From Hellea sp. (lineage in GTDB: Bacteria; Pseudomonadota; Alphaproteobacteria; Caulobacterales; Maricaulaceae): 64,000 nt of DNA. The position numbers and the translations under genes are program-made. The stretch spans positions 42,865 to 106,864 of the forward strand of contig JAOIVW010000009.1 of assembly GCA_028224375.1 (NCBI GenBank), given 5' to 3'. Positions 1 to 9,483 of this stretch are shown here, piece by piece. The stretch's first letter is position 1, and each line of letters begins with the position of its first letter. Below the pieces are notes generated by a model. That model saw nothing but the letters and a program-made list of their open reading frames with translations. It was not told the origin of the DNA and searched no databases.

Positions 1-1008
1 AATATCATCAACTTGCAGGCCATAGATTTCCGCAGGACTCCCAGGGACGACATTATTGACGGTGGCACCGGATTTATAGATACCAGGGCGATTTTCCAGT
101 TCAAAAGTGGCCGTGCGAAGACCTGCGCCGAGGTAGCCGCGAATAACTTTTCCGTCTTGCCGAATTTGTGAAATAACACCGCGAACAGTCTTTTGCGGAA
201 TAACAAAAGCAATACCCACACTCGCCCCTGTTGGCGAGTAAATCGCCGAGTTCACGCCAACAACATTGCCGTTTAAGTCAAAGAGCGGGCCGCCGGAATT
301 ACCGCGATTAATTGTGGCATCCGTCTGAATATAATCAACATAAGACCCGCTATCGACGCGCTTACGGCCAATGGCAGAGATTACGCCCAGACTGGTGGAT
401 TGGCCAATGCCAAAGGGATTACCGATGGCGACAACCCAATCACCGATGCGGGACGGCGCGCCGTCATGAAAATTCACATGGGGAATAGTTTTAGTCGTTT
501 CGAGGCGTAGCAGAGCTAAATCGGTTTCTTCATCTGTTCCGATGATACTGGCTGGAAATTTTTCGCCATTATTGAACTCAATCTCGATATTCGTGCCGCC
601 ATCAATAACATGATAATTTGTCACGACCTCTTTCGTCGCGGAAATAACAAAGCCTGAGCCTTGTCCTTCTGTTGTAGTTTCGCCGCTATCTGTCGTGACA
701 ATGATGTTGACGACGGAAGGACTAACTTGGTCCACCAGGTCCGCAATCGAGGGAAGTGCGCTGACTGGCATATCATACAGATTAGTCGGCGCACTTTTGG
801 GCGCAGAAGTTGCACCCTGAGGCGCAAGGGTTGCGCCCTCAGGAACGGGCATCGTCATGACGGGGGCTGGCAATTGCTCTACAGGCGGCTGCTGCGCTGT
901 GACAGGAACATCATTGATGGTCGGGATGGTTTGCGCATAGGCTGGAAGGCTGAAAGCTGTAGCTAACAGGGCGGCAGTTTTAAAAATGGTCTTAGTCTTA
1001 TGGGACAC
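1..1008 (-). CDS. HtrA/DegP-like periplasmic serine protease (3' end outside window)
   Basis: Trypsin-like serine endoprotease of the HtrA/Deg family, which degrades or refolds damaged envelope proteins in the periplasm. The first 25 residues form a signal peptide ending in AYA before a Gln. A Pro/Ala-rich linker (about 27-85) precedes the protease domain. The triad is visible: His133 in TNYHVI, Asp163 in ETDLAL and Ser238 in RGNSGGPL. A PDZ domain starts near residue 289 and is cut by the window edge. The start is read as GTG at 1008, because the ATG two bases upstream opens a different frame; a GGAG sits about 8 bases upstream. DegP and DegQ subtypes cannot be separated without the rest. 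It is followed by the two-component genes on the same strand. Confidence 0.93.
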   Translation of the reverse strand, partial: MSHKTKTIFKTAALLATAFSLPAYAQTIPTINDVPVTAQQPPVEQLPAPVMTMPVPEGATLAPQGATSAPKSAPTNLYDMPVSALPSIADLVDQVSPSVVNIIVTTDSGETTTEGQGSGFVISATKEVVTNYHVIDGGTNIEIEFNNGEKFPASIIGTDEETDLALLRLETTKTIPHVNFHDGAPSRIGDWVVAIGNPFGIGQSTSLGVISAIGRKRVDSGSYVDYIQTDATINRGNSGGPLFDLNGNVVGVNSAIYSPTGASVGIAFVIPQKTVRGVISQIRQDGKVIRGYLGAGLRTATFELENRPGIYKSGATVNNVVPGSPAEIYGLQVDDI

Positions 1009-1094
1009 ATATTCTCCAACGTAAGGCAGTTGTCGCAAACCGCATGTAACCTAATTCTGTCCAAAACATGACAAGCCTGTCATAATTGAGCTCG

Positions 1095-1739
1095 TTACTG
1101 TGTTTTTGTGAAAATAAGCATCCGATTTTCTTTTGGCATCACAATACGAGCCTCATGAGTAAACCCTGCATCACTAAATATATGTTTAACGTCGTCTAAA
1201 TTTCGCACGCCCCATGACGGATTTCGGCTCTTAAGTGAGACATCAAAGCCGAGATTGGACTCCGCCGTATCCTCACCTTCTTTAAACGGGCCGTAGAGAA
1301 TAAATGTTGCGCCGACTTTTAAGAGGTTCCCTGCACCCGCAGCCAAGCCCGTCGCCGCCTCCCAAGGCGCAATATGGATCATATTCGCGCAATATATCAC
1401 GTCATATTCGCCGATATTATCAGCCCAACTTGCCTGAGATGTATCAATGTCTAAAGACTTTAACATGCGCCCGCCGCAATCCTTCGCCCAATCATTCTGG
1501 CTGGCACGGCTATCGGCATCCGGGTCGGAGGTCTGCCAGGTAATATCAGGCCGAAGCGTGCAAATATGCGCCCCGTGCTCTCCAGAGCCCGAAGCAATCT
1601 CAAGCACCCTCGCCCCGTCTGGCAGATAGGCCATCATCGCGTCAGCAATTGGGGCTTTGTTACGGCCCGCCGTCGGCGAGAACAGCCTTGCGCCGCTTTG
1701 CGTTCTGTCTTCCAAATGGATGGGATCTTTACCGCTCAT
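1095..1739 (-). CDS. DUF938 family SAM-dependent methyltransferase
   Basis: Predicted class I methyltransferase of the DUF938 family, 214 aa, cytoplasmic. SAM-binding motif I is seen as VLEIASGSGEH (about residues 45-55), with a following acidic strand (TSDPDADS) and the family-typical stretch CANMIHIAPWEAA. The substrate of this family is not established. The start ATG lies one base after the stop of the histidine kinase, so it is very probably the last gene of the response regulator-kinase operon. Whether the enzyme is functionally tied to the signalling pair is unknown. Confidence 0.88.
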   Translation of the reverse strand: MSGKDPIHLEDRTQSGARLFSPTAGRNKAPIADAMMAYLPDGARVLEIASGSGEHGAHICTLRPDITWQTSDPDADSRASQNDWAKDCGGRMLKSLDIDTSQASWADNIGEYDVIYCANMIHIAPWEAATGLAAGAGNLLKVGATFILYGPFKEGEDTAESNLGFDVSLKSRNPSWGVRNLDDVKHIFSDAGFTHEARIVMPKENRMLIFTKTQ

Positions 1740-1740
1740 A

Positions 1741-3135
1741 TCAAAGCCGCCTTGGTAAGGTGAGTGTCACTTTCAGCCCGCCCATATCAGAGCGGCCCAG
1801 CTCAACAGAGCCTTTATAAGCGGTAGCTAAATCGCTGACAATCGCCAGGCCAAAACCGCTGCCGGGCGTGGCTTCATCCAGCCTTGCGCCGCGTTTAATC
1901 GCTTCGCCATATTGGTCTTCGGGCATACCGGGCCCGTCATCACTGACCGTGACAAGGAAGCTACTTTCATCCTCAGGGTTGACCGAAGAGCTGACCTCTA
2001 AGGATGTCTTCGTCCATTTACAGCCATTATCCATGAGGTTACCGGCCATCTCTTCCAAATCCCGCTTCTCGCCGCGAAACACAAGGCCGGGCATGAAATC
2101 AATATCAAAATCTATATTTTTGCGGCCATAGATACGCGATAATGTCCGCGCTAAACCGTCCAGCGTTTCCGTCACTTCCGTCGAGACACCAATGGACTGA
2201 CCGCGGGCCGCAGCACGGGCGCGGCGCAGATGGTGGTCCACTTGTTGCTTCATAGTTTCTGTCTGGCGCGAGACGATTTCAGAGGGTGTTTTTTTACTGG
2301 CCTCCGCTTCATTTTGCAGAACGGCTAAAGGCGTTTTAAGCGCATGCGCCAAATTTCCGACATGGGTTCGCGCGCGCTCCACGACATCTTTGTTATGAGA
2401 TATCAAAGAGTTAAGCTCAGTGGCCAAAGGCTGAATTTCCCTTGGATAGACCCCATCAACCTGCCCCGCGCGCCCCTCGCGCACATCAGCCACACGATCT
2501 CTCAAGTCAAATAATGGTTTAAGTCCCGAACGTACTTGCGTGACAACAGCGATAATTAAGCCTAATGAAATCAATAACATAAGCCCCAAGGCCGTCAAAG
2601 CAAAGCTGATAACAGAGCGGCTAGCGGCGCGGCTATCAGCTCCCGCTACGACAACGACCGGGGCATTCATATTCGGCAGGATGACCTGACGTGCGACAAG
2701 GCGCAAAGTTTCATTCTCGTCGGGGCCCGCGCTACGGGTGCGAATTTCTTCGCCTTGCTGGCTTTGTAATTTGGCAACGGCATCAGGCGGTAACACCAAA
2801 GTGGATTCCAATAATGAGCGTGAGGCTGAAATGGGCGTGATAGTGCCATCATCACTCAGAAAGCCGAGTAGCCAATACCGGCCCGATAAGGCGCGTTGAT
2901 AGCGCGGGTCGAGCGGTTCACGTGTGAGCGTTAGTGAGCCGTCCTGAACTTCCGCCGTCGCAATCAAAGCCGTCACGGCGCTCACAAGAGGGTCATCAAA
3001 ACTGCGATATGTGGTATTGCGGTAGAGCCAGGTCAGCGTCAAAGCTGTTACCAGCAGTAGCGGCAAGGCCCAGATAACGGCGCTGCGGACGAGCCGCAGA
3101 ACAAGAGATTGATTTTTTTGCGGCCCCTCAGCCAC
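1741..3135 (-). CDS. PhoQ-like sensor histidine kinase
   Basis: Membrane sensor kinase, 464 aa. Transmembrane helices at about 17-37 and 176-200 enclose a periplasmic sensor of roughly 135 residues. A HAMP-like linker follows, then the H-box with phospho-accepting His264 in the variant HALKTPL, as in PhoQ-like kinases. The ATPase domain has an N-box (NLMDNG, 366-371), G1 (DDGPG, 399-403) and G2 (GSGFGL, 425-430). The gene starts immediately after the stop of the OmpR-type regulator gene, so the two form a cognate pair. The signal is unknown; divalent cations or envelope stress would fit the PhoQ-like architecture and the neighbouring PepSY and HtrA genes, but that is inference. Confidence 0.93.
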   Translation of the reverse strand: MAEGPQKNQSLVLRLVRSAVIWALPLLLVTALTLTWLYRNTTYRSFDDPLVSAVTALIATAEVQDGSLTLTREPLDPRYQRALSGRYWLLGFLSDDGTITPISASRSLLESTLVLPPDAVAKLQSQQGEEIRTRSAGPDENETLRLVARQVILPNMNAPVVVVAGADSRAASRSVISFALTALGLMLLISLGLIIAVVTQVRSGLKPLFDLRDRVADVREGRAGQVDGVYPREIQPLATELNSLISHNKDVVERARTHVGNLAHALKTPLAVLQNEAEASKKTPSEIVSRQTETMKQQVDHHLRRARAAARGQSIGVSTEVTETLDGLARTLSRIYGRKNIDFDIDFMPGLVFRGEKRDLEEMAGNLMDNGCKWTKTSLEVSSSVNPEDESSFLVTVSDDGPGMPEDQYGEAIKRGARLDEATPGSGFGLAIVSDLATAYKGSVELGRSDMGGLKVTLTLPRRL

Positions 3136-3831
3136 TTACTTGGCTTTGGCGTCGCCGGATGCAGAGGAATCAGCAGGATCAACGAGGCGGTAACCTAATC
3201 CCCGCACAGTTTCGATACGATCCGTACCAATTTTGCGGCGTAGACGTCCGACAAAGACTTCAATCGTATTTGAATCGCGATCAAAATCCTGATCATAAAT
3301 ATGCTCGACCAGTTCTGTGCGCGAGATAACACGGCCGCGATGCGTCGCCATATAAGAGAGCAGACGGAATTCATGTGACGTCAGCTTAATCGACATGCCG
3401 TCGACAAATGCCCGTGCGGAGCGGTTATCAACGGATAAATCTCCAACATCGATGGTATCCGTTGTGTGACCGGCGGCGCGGCGCAGCACGGCGCGCAAAC
3501 GGGCCATGAGTTCTTCGGTGTGAAAGGGCTTGGTCAGATAATCATCGGCGCCCGCATCAAATCCAGCAACTTTTTCGCTCCATTGGTCTCTGGCCGTTAA
3601 GACTACAACTGGGAATTTTTTGCCGTCAGCCCGCCATTTTTGCAAAACGCTGACGCCGTCAATAATCGGCAGCCCTAAATCCAGGACAACCGCGTCATAG
3701 GGCTCAGTGTCACCCAAGTGATGGCCTTCTTCACCGTCAGAGGCGACGTCAACGGCGTAGCCGACATCTTTCAAGGCATCCTTAAGCTGGCGGGCAAGGT
3801 CCGCATCATCTTCGACTACTAATATTCGCAT
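3136..3831 (-). CDS. OmpR/PhoP-family response regulator
   Basis: DNA-binding response regulator, 231 aa. The receiver domain (1-115) has acidic residues E7-D8-D9, phospho-acceptor Asp51 in VVLDLGLP, Thr79 and Lys101 in LTKPF. A winged-helix trans_reg_C domain (about 125-220) contains the typical DSNTIEVFVGRLRRKI and VRGLGYRL stretches. It is first in the operon with the sensor kinase (adjacent, no gap) and the DUF938 methyltransferase. A PepSY gene lies 34 bp upstream on the same strand and is likely functionally associated, as is common for PhoP-like pairs. Confidence 0.96.
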   Translation of the reverse strand: MRILVVEDDADLARQLKDALKDVGYAVDVASDGEEGHHLGDTEPYDAVVLDLGLPIIDGVSVLQKWRADGKKFPVVVLTARDQWSEKVAGFDAGADDYLTKPFHTEELMARLRAVLRRAAGHTTDTIDVGDLSVDNRSARAFVDGMSIKLTSHEFRLLSYMATHRGRVISRTELVEHIYDQDFDRDSNTIEVFVGRLRRKIGTDRIETVRGLGYRLVDPADSSASGDAKAK

Positions 3832-3865
3832 AAAGCCCTCTAGAGCAAATCAGGTTAGGACTTAA

Positions 3866-4210
3866 CTATTTGACACGTCCTGTGGTCGCGTCAATCAAAA
3901 CATCAACAACGCGGCCATCTTTACGGATAACACGCACACGATAGGTGTTTCCGTTGCGAGAAATGTCGACAACTTCACCGCCGCCAGCGCGTTTGCGGGC
4001 AATGGATTTAGCTTCAGAGGCTGAGATCTTACGCTGAGCCCAACGCGGCAGAGTCTGCGGCGAGGGTGCAAAACGCGTATCAATGCGCTGAGACTGCACT
4101 TTTTGAGGCTGATGCTTCCACTTCGCAGGTTTGGCATTAGCAGGCATAGCTGCCGCACTGGCCAGCAAAATGGCCGTTAGGCCCAAAGCGATATGTCTAC
4201 GGTTCTTCAT
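3866..4210 (-). CDS. PepSY domain-containing periplasmic protein
   Basis: Small exported protein of 114 aa. Residues 1-26 form a signal peptide ending in ANA. A basic linker follows, and the C-terminal half (about 55-114) fits a PepSY domain: a helix (ISASEAKSIARKRAGG), a strand pair (YRVRVIRKDG) and the ending VLIDATTGRVK. PepSY domains are thought to modulate or inhibit proteases or to sense metals in the periplasm; the exact role here is not known. It lies 34 bp upstream of the OmpR-type regulator and is probably co-transcribed or co-regulated with the two-component system. Confidence 0.85.
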   Translation of the reverse strand: MKNRRHIALGLTAILLASAAAMPANAKPAKWKHQPQKVQSQRIDTRFAPSPQTLPRWAQRKISASEAKSIARKRAGGGEVVDISRNGNTYRVRVIRKDGRVVDVLIDATTGRVK

Positions 4211-4289
4211 AATACGCTACCCCTAGCCTGTGTCCCCTGAACACAATCTGAATGTAATCTTCAATCCACGTTAAGGTCTTAATTATGAG

Positions 4290-5219
4290 TTAAATCAAGT
4301 CCTTACGGGGGTCAAAATCTACATTTTCACCCGACTCTGCCCACTCTGTTAGAGTAGCGGCATCACCATCGGCCAAAATGACCTGCAAAGTGACGATTAA
4401 ATCACCGCCCGCGATTCCTTTTCCCTTAAGCCGCATCTTATTCCCGCTATTGGCCCCAGCGGGTATTTTCAGCTCCACCTCACCGCCTGGCAAAGGCACG
4501 CTGACTTTGCCGCCCAAAACTGCTTCTTTAAGAGAAATAGGCAATGTCAGGCGCAGTTTTTTACCCTCACGGGTGATGTTTTTATGCGGTTTTATGGAGA
4601 TTTCGACCTTGGCATCGCCTTTAGGCCCGCCATTTACGCCTGGTTTGCCTTTGCCAATAACGCGCAAGACCTGTCCGTCTTCGACGCCTTTGGGGATTTT
4701 AACGGTTAATCCGCCCGTCAGCTTTTTCGTCCCGCCCGTAATCGCATCGACAAATGGCAGGGTAGCTTTATAGCGAATATCAGCGCCCTTTTGGGCCGGT
4801 CTGCGACGTTGTTGGTTCATACCGCCTTGCATCCCGCCCATATTCATCCCGAAAAGCGAGGAAAACAACTCGGCCATGTCATCCTGACCACCCATTGAGG
4901 CGCGGCGACCTTGACCGCCCATGCCGCCCATACCGCCAAATCCGGTGCCGAAAGGACTGCGCCCGCCGCCAAAACCACCTGCGAATGGGTTTTGCTGTTG
5001 CCCCGAACTATCGACCTGCCCGCTATCATAGCGCTTTTTCATGTCTTTATCAGACAGCAGCGAATAAGCGGCAGAAATTTCCTTAAACCGCTCTTGGGAT
5101 TTGGGGTCTTTATTAACGTCAGGGTGATATTTCTTGGCAAGACCCCGATAGGCTTTGCGAATCTCAGCCTCGCTCGCAGACCGCGCCACGCCCAGTAATT
5201 TATAAGGATCCTTCGCCAT
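4290..5219 (-). CDS. J-domain co-chaperone, CbpA/DnaJ class without zinc finger
   Basis: DnaJ-class Hsp40, 309 aa, cytoplasmic. The J domain (1-70) has the HPD motif at residues 32-34 that stimulates DnaK ATPase. A Gly/Phe/Met-rich linker (about 75-140) follows, then the two beta-sandwich substrate-binding domains of the DnaJ C-terminal region (GTKKLTGGLTVKIPKG, GGKVSVPLPGGEVELKIPAG). There are no CxxCxGxG repeats, so this is a type II (CbpA-like) protein rather than the main DnaJ. It stands alone, 38 bp beyond the end of the GTA tail genes. No link to the GTA is shown. Confidence 0.92.
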   Translation of the reverse strand: MAKDPYKLLGVARSASEAEIRKAYRGLAKKYHPDVNKDPKSQERFKEISAAYSLLSDKDMKKRYDSGQVDSSGQQQNPFAGGFGGGRSPFGTGFGGMGGMGGQGRRASMGGQDDMAELFSSLFGMNMGGMQGGMNQQRRRPAQKGADIRYKATLPFVDAITGGTKKLTGGLTVKIPKGVEDGQVLRVIGKGKPGVNGGPKGDAKVEISIKPHKNITREGKKLRLTLPISLKEAVLGGKVSVPLPGGEVELKIPAGANSGNKMRLKGKGIAGGDLIVTLQVILADGDAATLTEWAESGENVDFDPRKDLI

Positions 5220-5257
5220 GCGTAGTATTTAAGGGGGAATTGGTGAGGTGCAAGGGG

Positions 5258-8200
5258 CTAGAGCGACAGAGTTACATGCGCGCCCCATCCATAGGCGCGA
5301 GATGCTTGGGCGATTGTAACCGTGTCGGCGTTTTGGAGGTCCTGCAGGCTGAGGCTCGGCGCGGTTGTTTCATATTCCGCAATGAGAGTGCCGCCTGAGA
5401 GTAGCTGCACGCGATAGCGCTCTTCTTCCTCCCCCAAAGGCACATCTAATCCCGCCCAGCTATCCCCGCCTATGCGCGTGCGGCGTGTCCAACTTATCTG
5501 CGTTTGGCCGTCATTTTCGGTGATTTTGACGTGAACGGGGCTTAGCGGGCGCAGATGGGTGGCTTGGTAGAGGTGGTGTAGCGTATCGCCCTCGCGGCCA
5601 GCGGCTATGGCCGTTATCGGGACGGTCTCGCCTATTGCGCTCTCGGCTAAGAGCAAGTCGTCCCACCCCGCGCCTAGCCAGACGAGTCTTGCGCCTGACG
5701 ACAAGGTCGCGGGTATATCTGCGTCAGAGCCGTCTTGCCCGCGCAGTAATTTTGATAACCGATAAGTTGAGGGCGCGATGAGTTCAGCTTCTGCAGCTTG
5801 GAACACTTCCCACCCTGTGGGCGTCTCAAGTGCGAACTGATTTCCGCCGTCATATATCGCTTTATCCGATAGCGAGGAGAGCGGCGCATTGGGCAGGAAA
5901 ACATCTATCACATTGGCGTAGTCCCAACGCCCTATTGGAGCTGCGGGCAAGTCCATGAGCAAGGCGCCGATGCGCGCGGGCGAGCCTAAGGTCACGCTAT
6001 TTGACGGCCCTGAAATTTCAGTAACCGCAAATGGGTCAAGCCCTGCGCCGACAAGCGGGCCGTCATATTCGCCTGGAATATTAAGCGCGAAAACCACAGG
6101 CTTAGCCGCCCATGTGGCGGGCCGTGTTTCCTCTGGCGAGGCCCCGCGATTTGGCAGCGCGTCTCTGTCTCCTGTCAATCGCGCCTGCACGCGTTGCGTG
6201 GTCAAACCTTCCAACGTTTCGACCTGCCACACATCCTCATTTTCGGGTAAGGAGATGAGATCGCCAACCTCTAGATTTAGACTCGCGCCAGAGAGCTGGA
6301 AACTTAGCGTGCAGTCACTTTCAAGTCGCCGCGTCAACACCCGGTCTGCGGTTAATTTGGCAAAGCTGCGGTCCATCACTATCGCTGCATTTACATCTAA
6401 AATACGCACCGTTTCCGCGAGCTTATCACGGGCGGCTGCGAGGCCTAATTGATAGTCATTTCCGGCGTCGATAAAATGCAAACGCGCATCTTTCAACCTG
6501 TCTTCAGGACTGTCTTTTATCTCTTCAATTGAAACGGATAAATCCCCGACAATATCCTCAGTGGTCAAAGCCAAATGCGCCTCTGTCCCGTCGCTTAAAA
6601 ATCGTAGACCCTGCGCCGTGTCCATCACGGAAAAACCGTAAACCAAAGAGAGCGGCGTGAGGGCGGCGCGGCCGGTCATCGGGCGGTCAATATGATAGCC
6701 TTGGACGAGGCCCGTGACCTTAGAGACATCCACGGTTTTGAGCCCGCTTTGCGCACAGATATCTTCAACCACATCTGCCAGTGGAACGAGCCCCATTCGC
6801 CCCGTCAGCCAATGTCCTCTTTGCCAATTTTCGCCATCCGACCAGACGCTATCTCGTGCAGGGAAATCGGGAAAAGGCCGCGCATCCCAAGCCCAAAGAT
6901 TGATCATATCCAGGTCAATCATTTTGCCGTTATTAAGCAATGAGGATGGGTTGTTATTCGAGCTGTCTGACCAGTAATCTATAAAGGCCTCCAGATAACG
7001 CCGCTGGATAAGGTCATCACGTGAACCTTCTGAAAAATATGGATAATTTGACTGTCCTGATTTCGCGTCATAGAAAACATTAGGTTGGTTCGCGCCCTTA
7101 TCTATAGCGGGACACCCAATCTCCATCAGCCATATCGGCTTGCTTTCTGGCGTCCAATTTGTGGGCGCATTTACCTCTACACTGCCGCGCCGATTATAAT
7201 GCGGCTGGCTCCACCAATTGCGCAAATCTTTATAGCGAAAGACCCAAGCTTTATTCACCTCGCCATCTGTAATGGGGCTACGGATTTGGGCATCTCTATC
7301 GGCCTCAGACGCATAGAAATAATCATAGCCCTCCCCGCCTTCCATGCCGCTTTTAAGATAGCCTAAATCATAAATATTTTCTGCTAATTGAGCATCAAAA
7401 TCTATGTTCCCTTCCCGCCAATCGGAGAGCGGAAAATAGGCATCAATCCCGACGGCGTCTATTGCATTTGAACTCCATAATAGATCGAGATGGAAACTCA
7501 CATCTTCGCTTCCATCTTGCGGATGATGGCCGAAATATTCCGTCCAATCCGCCGCATAAGTGAGCGCGGTTTGCGGCCCGACCACGGCCTTAACATCTGC
7601 CGCTAATTGAACAAGTTTTTGAACGGCCGGATAGCTATTAGTCGCGCCGCGTAATGTCGTGAGTTCGACCATCTCAGAGCCAATGGCGAAGCGGTCAACG
7701 CCGCCTGAAACTTTCGCAAGTTTTGCGTAATGCAAAATGAAACGGCGATAGGAAAACTCATCCGCGCCTGTATAGTTCGGCACTCCATTTTCAATACCAA
7801 AATCAGAGCCCTGCGCAGTGCCAAAGAAGCTATTTAATTGCGTAATAATTCCGCCCGTATTCTCAGCGGATTGTGGATAACAGGTGATACGCCCGCGCCA
7901 TGGAAAGGCCTCTTGCTCACTCCCGCCATAAGGGTCAGGCAATCCATTTCCGCTCGGAATATCCATCAAAATAAACGGGTAAAGCGTAACCTGATATCCG
8001 CGAGATTTGAGGCTCGCTATGGCTTGCAGAATAGACTCGTCTGATGGCGTGCCGCCATAATTCGGACGCCCGTCTTCGCTCTGGCTAACGAGATAAGCGC
8101 TCCCTCGTGTCACGCCGCTCACCCGCCATGTTACCACTGGCGTGATGCGGGTTTTAGTCTCCACGCCAGGCTTTATCTCGCAATCACCGCAGCGCAAATC

Positions 8201-9022
8201 CGTCCCGAACCACGCCGTGATAATGGAGACATTTTTAACATTGGGAAGCTGGCTTTCGAGCTGATCTAAGGCCAGTTCAATATCAGCCTGCCCCGACAGA
8301 TTATTCATATTGATAGGCCGCGCGGATGTCGGGGTGGGCGTCTCCTCAACTACCTGCGTCGCATAAGCAAATTCACCGCTAGCGGGGAGCAAGTTCACGC
8401 CTCGCACCATATTTTCCAGGCGCGGCGTATCATTAAGCGCAAGCGGCACGCGAATGACTTCCGCATTAATTTGCGGCAAGCGCGCGCCATATTCATCCAG
8501 CGGAAAGTCTTCAAAGACGAGGTAAGCTGTCCCGCGAAAACTTGGCACATCTGAACCTTCAATTGCGTTGATAATCGGGTCAGGCAGTTGATCTTCAGTC
8601 CCTTTATAGACCCGCAGGTCCAAAGCTGCGCTCTGAAGCGGCGCGCCATTGGCCCATAAGCGGTCCACGCCCAGGATTTCGCCTTCGCAAAGCCCAATAG
8701 CAAAACTGATACTATAGCTGTAATTACGCTGGGTCGGCCCGCCGCCTTTTCCGCTTTGCACAGACTCTTCGCTAACCGTTTCGCGGATGCGTGAGGCCCA
8801 AATCACCTGCCCCGCCAGCCTGATTCGCCCATAAACCCGCGCCATAGGGGCCCCGTCGCGTGATGTTTGCAGATGAAAGCTGTCTAAACGCGGGCCTTCA
8901 AAGACTCGAGTGTCAAAAGCATTGGAAATCGCGCTATTGGCATAGGCGAGCGCGGCATTAGTGCCAATTTGCACGGCGCTATTACCCAAAAACTGCGCTC
9001 CCGCGACAAGAAGTGTGCTCAT
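5258..9022 (-). CDS. GTA gp15: baseplate megatron / host-specificity TIM-barrel protein
   Basis: Largest GTA tail protein, 1254 aa, homologous to Rhodobacter capsulatus GTA gp15 (rcc01698 type). It forms the central tail-tip hub and is thought to contact and penetrate the recipient envelope. Visible blocks are an N-terminal tail-hub region, the GTA TIM-barrel-like domain (about 430-720; landmarks TYAADWTEYFGHH near 485 and PIWLMEIGCPAIDKG near 630), a phage tail protein domain (about 780-930), and a C-terminal beta-rich part ending in AYGWGAHVTLSL. The ATG overlaps the gp14 stop by 4 bp (ATGA). It is the last gene of the structural operon. Length matches the family, with no internal break. 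Confidence 0.95.
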   Translation of the reverse strand: MSTLLVAGAQFLGNSAVQIGTNAALAYANSAISNAFDTRVFEGPRLDSFHLQTSRDGAPMARVYGRIRLAGQVIWASRIRETVSEESVQSGKGGGPTQRNYSYSISFAIGLCEGEILGVDRLWANGAPLQSAALDLRVYKGTEDQLPDPIINAIEGSDVPSFRGTAYLVFEDFPLDEYGARLPQINAEVIRVPLALNDTPRLENMVRGVNLLPASGEFAYATQVVEETPTPTSARPINMNNLSGQADIELALDQLESQLPNVKNVSIITAWFGTDLRCGDCEIKPGVETKTRITPVVTWRVSGVTRGSAYLVSQSEDGRPNYGGTPSDESILQAIASLKSRGYQVTLYPFILMDIPSGNGLPDPYGGSEQEAFPWRGRITCYPQSAENTGGIITQLNSFFGTAQGSDFGIENGVPNYTGADEFSYRRFILHYAKLAKVSGGVDRFAIGSEMVELTTLRGATNSYPAVQKLVQLAADVKAVVGPQTALTYAADWTEYFGHHPQDGSEDVSFHLDLLWSSNAIDAVGIDAYFPLSDWREGNIDFDAQLAENIYDLGYLKSGMEGGEGYDYFYASEADRDAQIRSPITDGEVNKAWVFRYKDLRNWWSQPHYNRRGSVEVNAPTNWTPESKPIWLMEIGCPAIDKGANQPNVFYDAKSGQSNYPYFSEGSRDDLIQRRYLEAFIDYWSDSSNNNPSSLLNNGKMIDLDMINLWAWDARPFPDFPARDSVWSDGENWQRGHWLTGRMGLVPLADVVEDICAQSGLKTVDVSKVTGLVQGYHIDRPMTGRAALTPLSLVYGFSVMDTAQGLRFLSDGTEAHLALTTEDIVGDLSVSIEEIKDSPEDRLKDARLHFIDAGNDYQLGLAAARDKLAETVRILDVNAAIVMDRSFAKLTADRVLTRRLESDCTLSFQLSGASLNLEVGDLISLPENEDVWQVETLEGLTTQRVQARLTGDRDALPNRGASPEETRPATWAAKPVVFALNIPGEYDGPLVGAGLDPFAVTEISGPSNSVTLGSPARIGALLMDLPAAPIGRWDYANVIDVFLPNAPLSSLSDKAIYDGGNQFALETPTGWEVFQAAEAELIAPSTYRLSKLLRGQDGSDADIPATLSSGARLVWLGAGWDDLLLAESAIGETVPITAIAAGREGDTLHHLYQATHLRPLSPVHVKITENDGQTQISWTRRTRIGGDSWAGLDVPLGEEEERYRVQLLSGGTLIAEYETTAPSLSLQDLQNADTVTIAQASRAYGWGAHVTLSL

Positions 9023-9483
9023 TTAGGTCTCCCAAAAGAGGCAGGGGTGGCTGGAAAGGAGAAAGAAAAGGCATGGCGGCGCGTCCAATAGGGCACGAGG
9101 TAACTCTCCACCACGGCGCGGCCCCAATAGGCGTGAATGATGCGGTCAGGCGCGCTGAGGATGGCGATATGTTTACACGGCACGCTGGGCGCCATGCGAA
9201 AGAGCAGCACATCACCGGGCTGCGCGGCTTCATCGGGTACAGGTGTCAGGCAGTTTCGCGCCGCTTCCAATAAAGTTTCCTGCCCCAAGCTTTCGGCCCA
9301 ATCGGGCGTGTAAGGCGGAACGGCCATCGGTTCTTCCCCGTACAGCTCTCGCCAGATGCCGCGAATAAGGCCAAGGCAGTCACAGCCCGCCCCTTTGACA
9401 CTGGCTTGATGTTGGTAAGGCGTGTTGATCCAGTCCTTTGCTAAAGAGACGATACGCTCACGCGGGATATGTAGCTGGTTCAT
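9019..9483 (-). CDS. GTA gp14: NlpC/P60 family cell-wall peptidase
   Basis: Tail-associated peptidoglycan hydrolase of the NlpC/P60 cysteine-peptidase fold, 154 aa, matching the 'putative phage cell wall peptidase' of GTA clusters. Catalytic Cys36 lies in GAGCDCLGLIRG; His105 (KHIAILS) and His117 (IIHAYWG) supply the rest of the site. It likely opens the recipient wall during DNA delivery. It overlaps gp13 and gp15 by 4 bp each, giving translational coupling within the tail-tip block gp12-gp15. Confidence 0.94.
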   Translation of the reverse strand: MNQLHIPRERIVSLAKDWINTPYQHQASVKGAGCDCLGLIRGIWRELYGEEPMAVPPYTPDWAESLGQETLLEAARNCLTPVPDEAAQPGDVLLFRMAPSVPCKHIAILSAPDRIIHAYWGRAVVESYLVPYWTRRHAFSFSFPATPASFGRPK

